From Treponema sp. (GTDB lineage Bacteria; Spirochaetota; Spirochaetia; Treponematales; Treponemataceae): a stretch of 45,259 nucleotides of DNA. Under the pieces are notes generated by a model. The model did no database searches and was not told where the DNA came from. It worked only from the letters and a program-made list of their open reading frames with translations. Location: the NCBI GenBank assembly GCA_016293645.1, contig JAEDDW010000008.1, positions 1 to 45,259 of the forward strand. The letters run 5' to 3'. Shown here one piece after another: positions 31,945 to 39,995 of the stretch (within the stretch, counting starts at the first letter, position 1; every line of letters starts with the position of its first letter). Made by a program: the position numbers and the translations under genes.

Positions 31945-32745
31945 TCATGTTCCGCCTAGAATTCCCTTGATCTGCATTGCGTTCATGAATCCTGTTCCTT
32001 TTGGATGGTTGTTGAAATAAAGCTGGACTGTCCGGCCTTCATTCCGTGCCGATTGTATTACAGGAATAAAACTCTTCAGTTCTTCCATTGAATATTCATA
32101 GTCATAGCGGTGGGTTTCCCCGGAATCTGTTCCGCCTGCATACCAGCCGTCTGCATTTCTTCCGTGGAGCCTTATGTACGCGTTGGGACCGATGAAAGGA
32201 GTTCTGTTTGCAAAACCGTCGCTCAGGTTTTTGAGCCGGGGCATGTCGCAGAAAACTATGCCGGCATTTCTTTTCTCAAGTCCTTCAAAAACGCTTTCCT
32301 TCAGCCATGAGCTGTGTCGGAATTCCACGACAGACGGCAGCGGTTGAAGTTCCGCCAGAAGGTGTGAAAGATAATACCTGTTGTTTTCCTCGTAACGGAA
32401 GCTTTCCGGAAACTGGACCAGAACCGTCGCAAGGGCATCTTTTTCAAGCATCGGGAACATGGCATTCTTGAACTGGGCGGCCTGGTTTTTCCAGTCACCG
32501 GCAATTTCATGGGTCATTGTCCTAGTAAGCTTCACGCTGAATTTCAGCCGTCCGTGGGAACGCTCATAGAAGCCCTGGATCCTTTGCGGCGTCGGCATTC
32601 CGTAGAAGGTGCTGTTCAGTTCCAGGGCGTTGAATTTTGTCGAGTAGTATTCAAGGAAATCCTTTCGTTTGAGGCCGGCGGGATAGAAGCTTCCGACGAG
32701 TTCCGGGTGGTCGTAGCCGCTTGTGCCTATGAGTATGTCCGTCAT
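31945..32745 (-). CDS. DUF72 family protein (YecE-like)
   Basis: The 266-residue protein is a TIM-barrel-like DUF72 member: ILIGTSGYDHPE at the start, YYSTKFNALELNSTFYGMP and VVEFRHSSWL. Some distant members have been linked to nuclease or DNA-repair contexts, but the function is unknown. The start has no SD, and TATAAT ends 8 nt upstream. It is convergent with the cinA-like gene at 16 nt. Confidence 0.88.
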   Translation of the reverse strand: MTDILIGTSGYDHPELVGSFYPAGLKRKDFLEYYSTKFNALELNSTFYGMPTPQRIQGFYERSHGRLKFSVKLTRTMTHEIAGDWKNQAAQFKNAMFPMLEKDALATVLVQFPESFRYEENNRYYLSHLLAELQPLPSVVEFRHSSWLKESVFEGLEKRNAGIVFCDMPRLKNLSDGFANRTPFIGPNAYIRLHGRNADGWYAGGTDSGETHRYDYEYSMEELKSFIPVIQSARNEGRTVQLYFNNHPKGTGFMNAMQIKGILGGT

Positions 32746-32753
32746 CTGCTTCC

Positions 32754-32782
32754 ATTATAGTTTGGCACGTGAAGATGAACAA
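32754..32782 (-). promoter_or_regulatory. Leaderless-type promoter of the DUF72 gene
   Basis: TTGTTC (32777-32782), a 17-nt spacer and a perfect TATAAT (32754-32759), 8 nt before ATG 32745. Confidence 0.55.
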
Positions 32783-32814
32783 TCGTGGAAAACCGGAGAT
32801 GGCGATGTGTAGCC

Positions 32815-32868
32815 AAAATGTTAGTCAACATTTTAAAGGTTGACTATTTCAGCGAATGTTACTATTTT
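32815..32868 (+). promoter_or_regulatory. Operator and promoter of the toxin-antitoxin operon
   Basis: Two overlapping dyads occur: AAAATGTT-AGTC-AACATTTT (32815-32834) and AGTCAAC (32823-32829) with GTTGACT (32839-32845), spaced by 9 nt. The second half-site contains the -35 box TTGACT (32840-32845). After 17 nt comes TATTTT (32863-32868). A dyad over the -35 box is where an antitoxin of this family would bind to repress its own operon. Confidence 0.55.
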
Positions 32869-32893
32869 GAAAGTGTCAGCAAGGAGGTGCCAT

Positions 32894-33166
32894 ATGTGCA
32901 GGACATCCATCTATGAAGCAAGGAACAATTTTTCAGCTTATGTGGAAATGGCGGAACAGGGAGAGCCTGTTGAGATCACACGTTACAACAAACCTGTTGC
33001 CATAATCATCAGCTATGATGACTATGAAAAAAAATTCAGGAAAAGCAGCTCAGAAAGCTGGTTGACGAAATGGCGCAAAGAAAATGAAGGATTTCTGGAT
33101 GATGAGGGAATTCCTCCAATGCCAAAATATTATCCTGATCCAAACAGAAAAATATTTGAAGACTGA
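32894..33166 (+). CDS. Phd/YefM-type antitoxin
   Basis: The 90-residue protein has the Phd/YefM N-terminal DNA-binding fold (TSIYEARNNFSAYVEMAEQGEPVEITRYNKPVAIIISYDDYEK) and a charged C-terminal tail (residues about 55-90) that should wrap and block the toxin. AAGGAGGTG is 4-6 nt before the ATG, the strongest SD in the window. The frame is open to 32840, but the SD and fold choose 32894. The PIN toxin gene follows at 18 nt. It probably represses the operon through the upstream dyads. Confidence 0.88.
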   Translation: MCRTSIYEARNNFSAYVEMAEQGEPVEITRYNKPVAIIISYDDYEKKFRKSSSESWLTKWRKENEGFLDDEGIPPMPKYYPDPNRKIFED

Positions 33167-33184
33167 AAAGGGAAGGGGAAGAAA

Positions 33185-33613
33185 ATGAAAAAAATATACC
33201 TGCTTGATACAAACATCGTGTCGGAATTTTCCAAGGAAAGACCTAATGAGAAGGTTCTTGATTACTATAATGTCCGTAAGGATTATTGTGCCATTTCATC
33301 AGTCACATGGCAGGAACTGGTTTTTGGTGTTTCAAGAATGCCTGATGGAAAAAGAAAGAATACTGTCATGGGATTTATTGAAAACTTGAGGAACAACATT
33401 GAGATAATCCCCTACGATGAGTTTGCGGCTTCCATCTGCGGTGAGGTTCAAAGCAATGCGGAACAGGCTGGAAAAAAAATCCCATATAACGACAGCCAGA
33501 TTGCGGCAACAGCCATTTCAAACGGAATGGTTCTCGTCACCCACAATACGGAAGATTTCTCGTACATGACCGAAAAAACTTTCCTAAAGATGGAAGACTG
33601 GTTTGCGGCATAG
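33185..33613 (+). CDS. VapC/FitB-type PIN-domain toxin
   Basis: The 142-residue PIN domain has the four acidic residues that bind Mg: D8 (LLDTN), E44 (WQELVFG), D103 (YNDSQIAA) and D124 (NTEDF). VapC toxins cut tRNA or rRNA when the antitoxin is lost. All catalytic acids are present, so it should be active. AAGGGGAAG stands upstream of the ATG. It pairs with the Phd-type antitoxin, a combination that is common among type II systems. Confidence 0.9.
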   Translation: MKKIYLLDTNIVSEFSKERPNEKVLDYYNVRKDYCAISSVTWQELVFGVSRMPDGKRKNTVMGFIENLRNNIEIIPYDEFAASICGEVQSNAEQAGKKIPYNDSQIAATAISNGMVLVTHNTEDFSYMTEKTFLKMEDWFAA

Positions 33614-33666
33614 AAACACGCATTTCTGCTGATGAACAAACATCGGATTTCTGATAATTTAAGAGC

Positions 33667-33936
33667 ATGAAAAACCTGATACTATTGATCATGCTGATTT
33701 TTATTGCAGCAGGAATTTCCTTTGCGATTCCTTTTCTTCCGTCTGTCGGAGGAAAAGCAGGCAAGGCTGACAGGGAAGATTATAAAAAGCGTGCCTACAA
33801 CTATGATGGCAAAGTTTTCCACAATGACCCGGAAGTAAATGTGTGTGAAACCGTGGACATCTCAAATCCGCAGAACTACAGGGAACAGTGGTGGAAGTAT
33901 ACAACCAATAGAAGATCATACGGCAGGATTTACTGA
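33667..33936 (+). CDS. Small exported protein of unknown function
   Basis: The 89-residue protein begins with a signal peptide or membrane anchor (MKNLILLIMLIFIAAGISFA) and a GGKAGKADREDYKKRAYNYDGKVFHND segment. That segment recalls the linker at the N-terminus of exported metallo-beta-lactamase-fold hydrolases, where 'KSPNYKNGxFxN' occurs. The hydrolase domain itself is absent, so it is either a truncated relative or an independent small protein. This likeness is from memory and weak. There is no SD, and GATAAT ends 8 nt before the ATG. The MATE gene starts 2 nt after its stop, so the two are cotranscribed. Confidence 0.65.
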   Translation: MKNLILLIMLIFIAAGISFAIPFLPSVGGKAGKADREDYKKRAYNYDGKVFHNDPEVNVCETVDISNPQNYREQWWKYTTNRRSYGRIY

Positions 33937-33938
33937 TT

Positions 33939-35339
33939 ATGAAAACTTTAACTCTTAATAAATATCTTGGACCTGTGCCTTTTTACAAGGAGGCTTTGAA
34001 AATAGCGGTTCCTGTCATGGCTCAGGCGCTGATACAGACAATGGTCTCCCTCATCGACAATTTCATGGTTTCCGGCCTTGGAGACATAAAGATGTCGGGA
34101 GTAAACATTACCGGTCAGATTCTTTTTGTGTTCATGGTTTTTCTGAATACGATCTGCATGTCCGGCGGAATCTTCATGACCCAGTTTTCCGGTGCCAATG
34201 ACAGAAGGGGAATGCAGCAGGCATTCTGCTTTAAACTGATGATGGGAATTCTTGCAATCATTTTCTATAAATATGTCTGCCTTGTTATTCCGCGTCAGTT
34301 CCTGAGCCTTATGGTAAAGGGAAATACTCAGGCCGATCTTATCCTTGACCAGGGGGTTGCCTACATGCGCCTTATGGCATGGATAGGAATTCCAATGATG
34401 ATTTCGACCGTCATAGCTTCTTCATTCCGTGAAATAGGAGAAGTAAAGGCGCCTCTGGTGATTTCTGTCATCGCGACTTTGGTGAACACGTTCTTCAACT
34501 GGGTTTTGATCTACGGAAACCTTGGTTTTGCCCGCCTTGAAGTAAGGGGAGCCGCCATCGCGACAATCATCGCCCGTTCTGCGGAAATGGGTATTTTCAT
34601 AGTTTATCTTTATGTAAAGAAACCTCCTTTTGTAATTCATCTGATTGATCTTCTGAAAATTAATTTCAAGCTTATTCTTGAAATTCTCCGAAAGGGATGG
34701 AAAATTCTTTTTGGAGAAATGGTATGGGTTCTTTCTGAAACTGTAACTACTGCCCTCTATAACGGAAGGGGTGGTGCCGATGTTGTTTCCGGCATGAGTG
34801 CAAGTTTTGCAATCGCCAATCTTTTCTTTGTTGCCTTCGGCGGAATCACAACTGCAACAAGCGTTATTCTTGGTCAAACCCTTGGACAAGGTAAGCTTGA
34901 AGAGGCAAGACAGAAGGAACGCTGGCTTTTGACCGGTGCGGTAATCTTTGGATGCTTTATGACCGTCTTTGGACTTTTGACAATGTTCCTTGTTCCGGTT
35001 GTATTCAGGAATCTGAGCCTTGAGTCCCAGGGCATATGTTCAAGGATGGTTTTAACCATGGCACTATTCATGCCTGCATGGGTTTATGTGAACGCACAGT
35101 TTGCCATTTCAAGGGCTGGCGGCGACACGATGATGGGAATGATTGTAGACGGAATCACGAACCTTGGCATCATCCTTCCTGGAATTTTCATTATGGCACT
35201 TTGTACTTCAGCAGGTCCGGTATTAATGTATATAAGCATCAAGCTTGTGGACTTTATAAAGATTGTCATAGCCGCCATCTGGTTAAAAAAAGGGAAATGG
35301 ATAAAAAACCTGGCGGTGGAAAACAGGCAGTCAAACTAA
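33939..35339 (+). CDS. MATE family efflux transporter
   Basis: The 466-residue protein has twelve predicted helices in two homologous halves (IAVPVMAQALIQTMVSLIDNFMVSGLGD at 24-51 and its counterpart near residue 250). It lies within the NorM/DinF-like branch. It should export cationic drugs or metabolites using Na+ or H+. It starts 2 nt after the small exported protein gene, which suggests shared expression. An AGGA lies about 11 nt before the ATG. The substrate is unknown. Confidence 0.93.
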   Translation: MKTLTLNKYLGPVPFYKEALKIAVPVMAQALIQTMVSLIDNFMVSGLGDIKMSGVNITGQILFVFMVFLNTICMSGGIFMTQFSGANDRRGMQQAFCFKLMMGILAIIFYKYVCLVIPRQFLSLMVKGNTQADLILDQGVAYMRLMAWIGIPMMISTVIASSFREIGEVKAPLVISVIATLVNTFFNWVLIYGNLGFARLEVRGAAIATIIARSAEMGIFIVYLYVKKPPFVIHLIDLLKINFKLILEILRKGWKILFGEMVWVLSETVTTALYNGRGGADVVSGMSASFAIANLFFVAFGGITTATSVILGQTLGQGKLEEARQKERWLLTGAVIFGCFMTVFGLLTMFLVPVVFRNLSLESQGICSRMVLTMALFMPAWVYVNAQFAISRAGGDTMMGMIVDGITNLGIILPGIFIMALCTSAGPVLMYISIKLVDFIKIVIAAIWLKKGKWIKNLAVENRQSN

Positions 35340-35571
35340 GTAAATCATAGTATTCCTGAGTAAACGCAGGTTCGCTGAGCGTAGTCGAAGCACCTGCGTT
35401 CAGTTCAGAAAGAATTTTCCTTTTCATTTCTGTGGAATCGCATCCTTCTAGCGGGACAAAGTTTTCCGGATCGTCAAAAAAATTGTGGAAGTCCTTCAGT
35501 TCTGGATCCGCTTCCCTTTCTGCAGGGGTTTCCCCTTCGGCCTTGCCAAAACAGAATTCTATAAGTGAACC
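35340..35571 (-). pseudogene. Hairpin repeat and a coding remnant in frame behind the ammonia-lyase stop
   Basis: Immediately after the lyase TAG (35572-35574) the same minus-strand frame stays open for more than 70 codons, with a protein-like acidic composition (EADPELKDFHNFFDDPENF, then STEMKRKILSEL). It has no start of its own before that ATG and is not recognised. A 9-bp hairpin AACGCAGGT (35363-35371) / ACCTGCGTT (35392-35400) with a CTGAGCGTAGTCGAAG loop (35375-35390) cuts through it. A decayed gene invaded by a repeat is the simplest reading. Confidence 0.35.
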
Positions 35572-37149
35572 CTATGCAAAAAGTTCCGTAGACTTAAGCC
35601 ATTGTGCAACTGCAGTAGCTTCCTTATCAAGGGCTCTGTCGTCTTCAACAAAGGCACTCATTCTGCGTACCTCTGCGTGAACTTTTCTTGTGAATGGCGC
35701 AAAATCATCCTTGCCTGCAAGATCAACAGCCTGCATTGCTGCAAGAAGATGTGTTGCAAACTGAAGGTAAACAAGCTCAATCTGCTCATTGAATTTTCTT
35801 GCAGAAATTGTTCCCATGGAAACCTTGTCCTGGTTCAATGCTTCCGTCGGCTGGCTTGTAAGGGAAATTGGAAAACAATAGCTCATTACTTCACCACGGA
35901 TGGCGCTGATGGTAATTTGTGCTGCCTTGAATCCAAGCCTTAATCCTGCCCTCGGATGATCAGCCGGAGTGTAAGGAATCAGGTTTTCCGTAAGACCGTT
36001 GAATTTTCCGTCGATGATGACTTCCGCCTGCTTGTCTGAAAGATCCGAAATGTTTGCAAGGGCAGTGCGCATGTAGTCACAGGCCGCGCAGATATGTCCC
36101 CCGTAGAAATTTCCTGTGTTGTAAAGGCGGCCGGCTTCAATATCAACCAGAGGATTGTCGTTTGCCGAATTCAGTTCTTCCGTAATAAGATCCCGTGCAA
36201 ACCTTAGGGTATCGCGGTAAACGCCATTGATCTGTGGAGCGCACCTTATGGAATATCTGTCCTGAATTTTATTCTGCTGCGCTATGAAACCTTTGCCGTC
36301 AAGTTTTTCAATCTGGGTCCTAAGAAAATCTTCATACCTGAAAACCCTTTTTGAATCCTTGATGATATCGTAGACGTAGGCTGCACTTTCGCACTGTCCC
36401 TTGTGGTTCTTAATTTCGCTGACCTTTGCAACAAATGGAGTGTCCTTTCCTTTTGTAATTTCCGAAGTCACTGCAGTAAGGAAATCAGAAATTTTTGCAA
36501 GGCGTTCAGCCTTTTTCCATGCTATGGAAGCAACGGCCGTCATTACAGAAGTTCCGTTCATGAGGGCAAGTCCTTCCTTTGCTTCTATTGGAAGAGGTTT
36601 GATTCCTTCGGCATTGAAAGCTTCCATGGCAGGAACTATTTTGCCTTTGTAGTAAACATCACGTTCACCCATGATGGCGGCGGCAAGATAGGAAAGTGGA
36701 GTCAGGTCTCCGGATGCCCCTACGGAACCAAGCTGCGGAATTACAGGAATGATGTCCTTGTTCAGCATGGTGACCATCATCTTTGCAAGCTCAGGTCGTA
36801 TTGCCGAATGCCCGCCTTTTACGTTTCCGTTCAACCTTGCAAGGACAACTGCACGGCCGGTTTCATGATCAAATTTTGGGCCAAGTCCGATGCCGTGGTA
36901 GGTACAGATATCGCGCTGAAGTTCTCCGGCTTTTTCAACGCTGATCTGATTGTGGCACGAATCACCAAAATCAGTTGTAACACCATAGGTTGGTACTCCG
37001 GTTGCTATATAGTCTTCAAGGAATTTTCTGGAAGCTGCAAGTGTGTCCCAGAATTCCTTGTCTTCAGGTAAATTTATTTTTTCGTTATTGAAAGCGACAT
37101 CCCATACATTTTCAATTGTAAGATTTTCGCCTTTTACAGTAATGGCCAT
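35572..37149 (-). CDS. Histidine/aromatic amino acid ammonia-lyase (HAL/PAL family)
   Basis: The 525-residue lyase has the MIO-forming A145-S146-G147 in GSVGASGDLTPLSYL, catalytic Y55 in TYGVTTDFG and H85 in TYHGIGLG. MIO lyases remove ammonia from histidine (urocanate) or from Phe/Tyr (cinnamate/coumarate). Where classical HutH has the Glu of 'QEDHVSMG', this protein has NQDKVSMG, a Gln as in the aromatic lyases. The usual TGFG is TDFGD here. No hut gene is nearby. So the substrate is open. The ATG follows GGAGG by 10 nt. Confidence 0.85.
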   Translation of the reverse strand: MAITVKGENLTIENVWDVAFNNEKINLPEDKEFWDTLAASRKFLEDYIATGVPTYGVTTDFGDSCHNQISVEKAGELQRDICTYHGIGLGPKFDHETGRAVVLARLNGNVKGGHSAIRPELAKMMVTMLNKDIIPVIPQLGSVGASGDLTPLSYLAAAIMGERDVYYKGKIVPAMEAFNAEGIKPLPIEAKEGLALMNGTSVMTAVASIAWKKAERLAKISDFLTAVTSEITKGKDTPFVAKVSEIKNHKGQCESAAYVYDIIKDSKRVFRYEDFLRTQIEKLDGKGFIAQQNKIQDRYSIRCAPQINGVYRDTLRFARDLITEELNSANDNPLVDIEAGRLYNTGNFYGGHICAACDYMRTALANISDLSDKQAEVIIDGKFNGLTENLIPYTPADHPRAGLRLGFKAAQITISAIRGEVMSYCFPISLTSQPTEALNQDKVSMGTISARKFNEQIELVYLQFATHLLAAMQAVDLAGKDDFAPFTRKVHAEVRRMSAFVEDDRALDKEATAVAQWLKSTELFA

Positions 37150-37241
37150 AAACAGAAATTCCTCCTGCCTGCAATTCTACTTTATTTTGACTACATGGGA
37201 AATTATTTTCCGTTTTTGAAACTGCCTTTTATTTTACTTGT

Positions 37242-37574
37242 TTACTTGTGCGAAGTTTTGTATTCGATAGTCGATTCCGCCAGGGATTTTACCAGCTGGT
37301 TAACGATCTGCTTATGGCATTCAGGAAGATGCTCGCAATTCAAAAGCAGTTCATGGTATTTGGAATAAAGTTTGCGGTCCTGGATTTTGGAAGAATCCCG
37401 AAGGAATAAGTCGGCGGGGTGGATTGAAAATGCATCAGCAATGCGAAGAATCAATTCAAATGAGGGAAAAGCTTTTCCAGCTTCAATATTACCAATCTGT
37501 CCGTTGGAACTGTTTGCCTGCTTCATCTGTGCAGAATAGAAGTTCATTTTACATTTGGTTTCTCTTACAGCCAT
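37242..37574 (-). CDS. XRE-type HTH protein with degenerate N-terminus
   Basis: The 110-residue protein carries helices 3-5 of an XRE domain (SNGQIGNIEAGKAFPSFELILRIADAFSIHPADLF), but the first two helices, normally about 25 residues with 'LSQxxLA', are replaced by MAVRETKCKMNFYSAQMKQAN. A charged C-terminal helix follows. It is downstream of the KAP gene (9 nt), with no SD at the chosen ATG. It may be a truncated regulator or antitoxin-like part of the defence operon, or a frameshifted gene. DNA-binding ability is doubtful. Confidence 0.6.
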   Translation of the reverse strand: MAVRETKCKMNFYSAQMKQANSSNGQIGNIEAGKAFPSFELILRIADAFSIHPADLFLRDSSKIQDRKLYSKYHELLLNCEHLPECHKQIVNQLVKSLAESTIEYKTSHK

Positions 37575-37583
37575 TTTTTGAAA

Positions 37584-39977
37584 TTAAATATCTTCCTTAA
37601 AGTAATTTTCCCAAATGTATTGAACCTCATAAGGTGAATATTTATCTGTCTTATAGCCATTGTTTAATTCATTTTTTAGTTGTAAATCTGTGAATTTTTC
37701 TTTTCTTAACTCTTCCAAAATTTTCGATAATGATGATACAACTGATATTTTTGAGTTTGGTGTAGGATTATATTCTTTTAATTCTTCTTTAGAATTAATT
37801 ATTTCTATATTTTTTTCAATAAAATTTTTTATAATTTCTATATCTTTATTCATCTCAGTCATAAATGGAATTGTGTTTTGCAGTTCTGTTAATTTTAATA
37901 TGCAATTTGGAAGTAAATCTGTCGTCATAAACTGTTTGTTAAATTCTTTATCAGAACTTTCATCTATGTAGTCTACAAAATATGTATCTATAAAACCTAA
38001 AATTGATAAAGTTGATAAATAATTTTTAAGGAATATTTTATAACTTTTATTCTTGTTGAGATTTCCAATTATTTTTAATTCATTAAAAAGACTTAATACA
38101 TATAAATAGACAGTCTTTTTCGTATATAAACATTTATTAAACGCGGCAACCAATTCTGACGTAATGAAATCAATTTTTTCATGAGCAAAAATAAAATCCA
38201 AAAGTTTTATCCATTGTTTTTCATCATTTTCATATATATTGAATGCTTCAAAAATAGGAAATTCACTTGGAATTCCCAATCGCATTATAGTTGAGTTGTC
38301 CTTTTTCTTGAAGTTCTGATGAAATAATATTTCGCAGAAGTTTTTATATCCTGCTTCCTGCTTTTCGATAGGAACATTTAAAACCAATTCGTTCATAAGC
38401 TGAGCTGCTTTTTCATAATCTGTATATTCAGACTTTCCATTCCAATATAGATTTCTTATGAGGCGATTTATTTTTTCATTTGTCTGTTTCTTTCTAATAT
38501 TTTTAATATCTTCGAAAATAATTTGCTTTATTCTGTCTTCTTCAGCAGGGGGGGTAAAACATGAAAATTCGAACTTAAAAAGAATAAGCAGACAAAGATA
38601 GTCTCTGTTATTTTGCTCTTGCAATATTGATTGTATATCAGAATTGCCGAATTCTTTATTTTTAAACTTCAAAAATAAATCACTTATCGAATAATGATTG
38701 TCTTTATATTCAATAATATTTTCATCTGAAAAATAACTTTCAGGATCAATTTTATTGTACAAATCATACATGAAATGTTTTATAACAAAAAAAAGAATTA
38801 TTTTTTCTTTGTAATCAGATAATTCTTTGAACGCATCATTTTCAACAGCTTCATCAGCTTCTTTTAGGAAGGTTTCGATTTTTCTGATTGAGAAATATTT
38901 TATTTCAAAATCAAATTTTAGGGAAATTCCAAGATTTTCTTTTAATTCATGAGGTGTATAAAATGAAAGAGTTAAAAAATCAAAATCTTTGAATTCAACA
39001 TTCTTAAGTCCTAAATTATTTAAAGAAACTTGAACAATTCTTTGAAAACTCAAAGGTGTTAGTTCAACAACATAAGGAATATACTTTTCAAGATACAATT
39101 TTTCTACATCCAGTAATTTTAGCAATTTTTCTTCTTCATACTGATATAGAATTTTTATTTTTTCACCTGCAATTTTTTCAGAAATGTTAAATATTTTATA
39201 AATAACTTCTTCATCTTTTATTCTGTCAATGTCTTCAAAATTTATTAGAATTGGTTTTGAAAGTTTTTTTATGTCGTTCTTTAAATCATCAATCAGTTCT
39301 GTATAGGAATTTGATTCTGTAAAAAAATCACCTAAATTTTGGAAAAAAGATTGATTCAAAAAGTGTTTTAATTTTGAAGATGACTTTGAAAATATTCTGT
39401 TTTGTTCAAGAATATTATTTATTTCATTAACAATAAATTTTTCTACAGAATCAACTGTCACACTCATGACACTTACTTCTATAAAAAAATATTTTGCGTT
39501 TTTTTCCTGTTTTAATAAATTATAAAGGTATGTTTTTCCATTTCCCCAGCTACCATTTAATCCAACCTGATTATGATTCTCTATATAATCGACCAGTCTT
39601 TGTAAATCATAGGTTCTTTCGGGATATTTGCTTTCTAAAGGCGTAAAAGAATTTTTAATCTTATTTTTGAAAAGTGAAATTATATAAAATACAATAACCA
39701 AAAAAGAATAAGCTATAAAACAAATATCAATAGTATCAAAACAAGGTCTAAAGCCATCACACCAACTCTTGAAAAGATAAACAGATAGGTTTATGAGAAG
39801 AACCAATAAAAAACTTGAATAGAATTCTTTATTTGTTTTTATTTTATAATTGCTTAGTGCAAACAGAAACAACGGAATTGCTACACCTAAATATAAAACA
39901 AAAGGTACTTCAATTTTGTAAAAAATGAGGAATGAAACGAGTATACTTAATAAAATAGTTGAAAATGTTTTTCTCAC
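37584..39977 (-). CDS. Membrane KAP/YobI-like P-loop NTPase, probable anti-phage protein
   Basis: The 797-residue protein has four transmembrane helices (about 4-20, 26-42, 52-70, 84-103). A P-loop GSWGNGKTY (142-150) and Walker B ILINFEDID (243-251) follow, with long helical sequence beyond. The pattern resembles KAP or YobI-like NTPases, several of which belong to phage exclusion (PifA is a KAP protein). The start is GTG with GAGG 6 nt upstream. It begins 18 nt after the restriction gene's stop, so it is cotranscribed with it. The codon use is strongly AT-biased like the rest of this block. Function is inferred from context and fold. Confidence 0.72.
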   Translation of the reverse strand: MRKTFSTILLSILVSFLIFYKIEVPFVLYLGVAIPLFLFALSNYKIKTNKEFYSSFLLVLLINLSVYLFKSWCDGFRPCFDTIDICFIAYSFLVIVFYIISLFKNKIKNSFTPLESKYPERTYDLQRLVDYIENHNQVGLNGSWGNGKTYLYNLLKQEKNAKYFFIEVSVMSVTVDSVEKFIVNEINNILEQNRIFSKSSSKLKHFLNQSFFQNLGDFFTESNSYTELIDDLKNDIKKLSKPILINFEDIDRIKDEEVIYKIFNISEKIAGEKIKILYQYEEEKLLKLLDVEKLYLEKYIPYVVELTPLSFQRIVQVSLNNLGLKNVEFKDFDFLTLSFYTPHELKENLGISLKFDFEIKYFSIRKIETFLKEADEAVENDAFKELSDYKEKIILFFVIKHFMYDLYNKIDPESYFSDENIIEYKDNHYSISDLFLKFKNKEFGNSDIQSILQEQNNRDYLCLLILFKFEFSCFTPPAEEDRIKQIIFEDIKNIRKKQTNEKINRLIRNLYWNGKSEYTDYEKAAQLMNELVLNVPIEKQEAGYKNFCEILFHQNFKKKDNSTIMRLGIPSEFPIFEAFNIYENDEKQWIKLLDFIFAHEKIDFITSELVAAFNKCLYTKKTVYLYVLSLFNELKIIGNLNKNKSYKIFLKNYLSTLSILGFIDTYFVDYIDESSDKEFNKQFMTTDLLPNCILKLTELQNTIPFMTEMNKDIEIIKNFIEKNIEIINSKEELKEYNPTPNSKISVVSSLSKILEELRKEKFTDLQLKNELNNGYKTDKYSPYEVQYIWENYFKEDI

Positions 39978-39995
39978 TTTTTACCTCAAATTATT

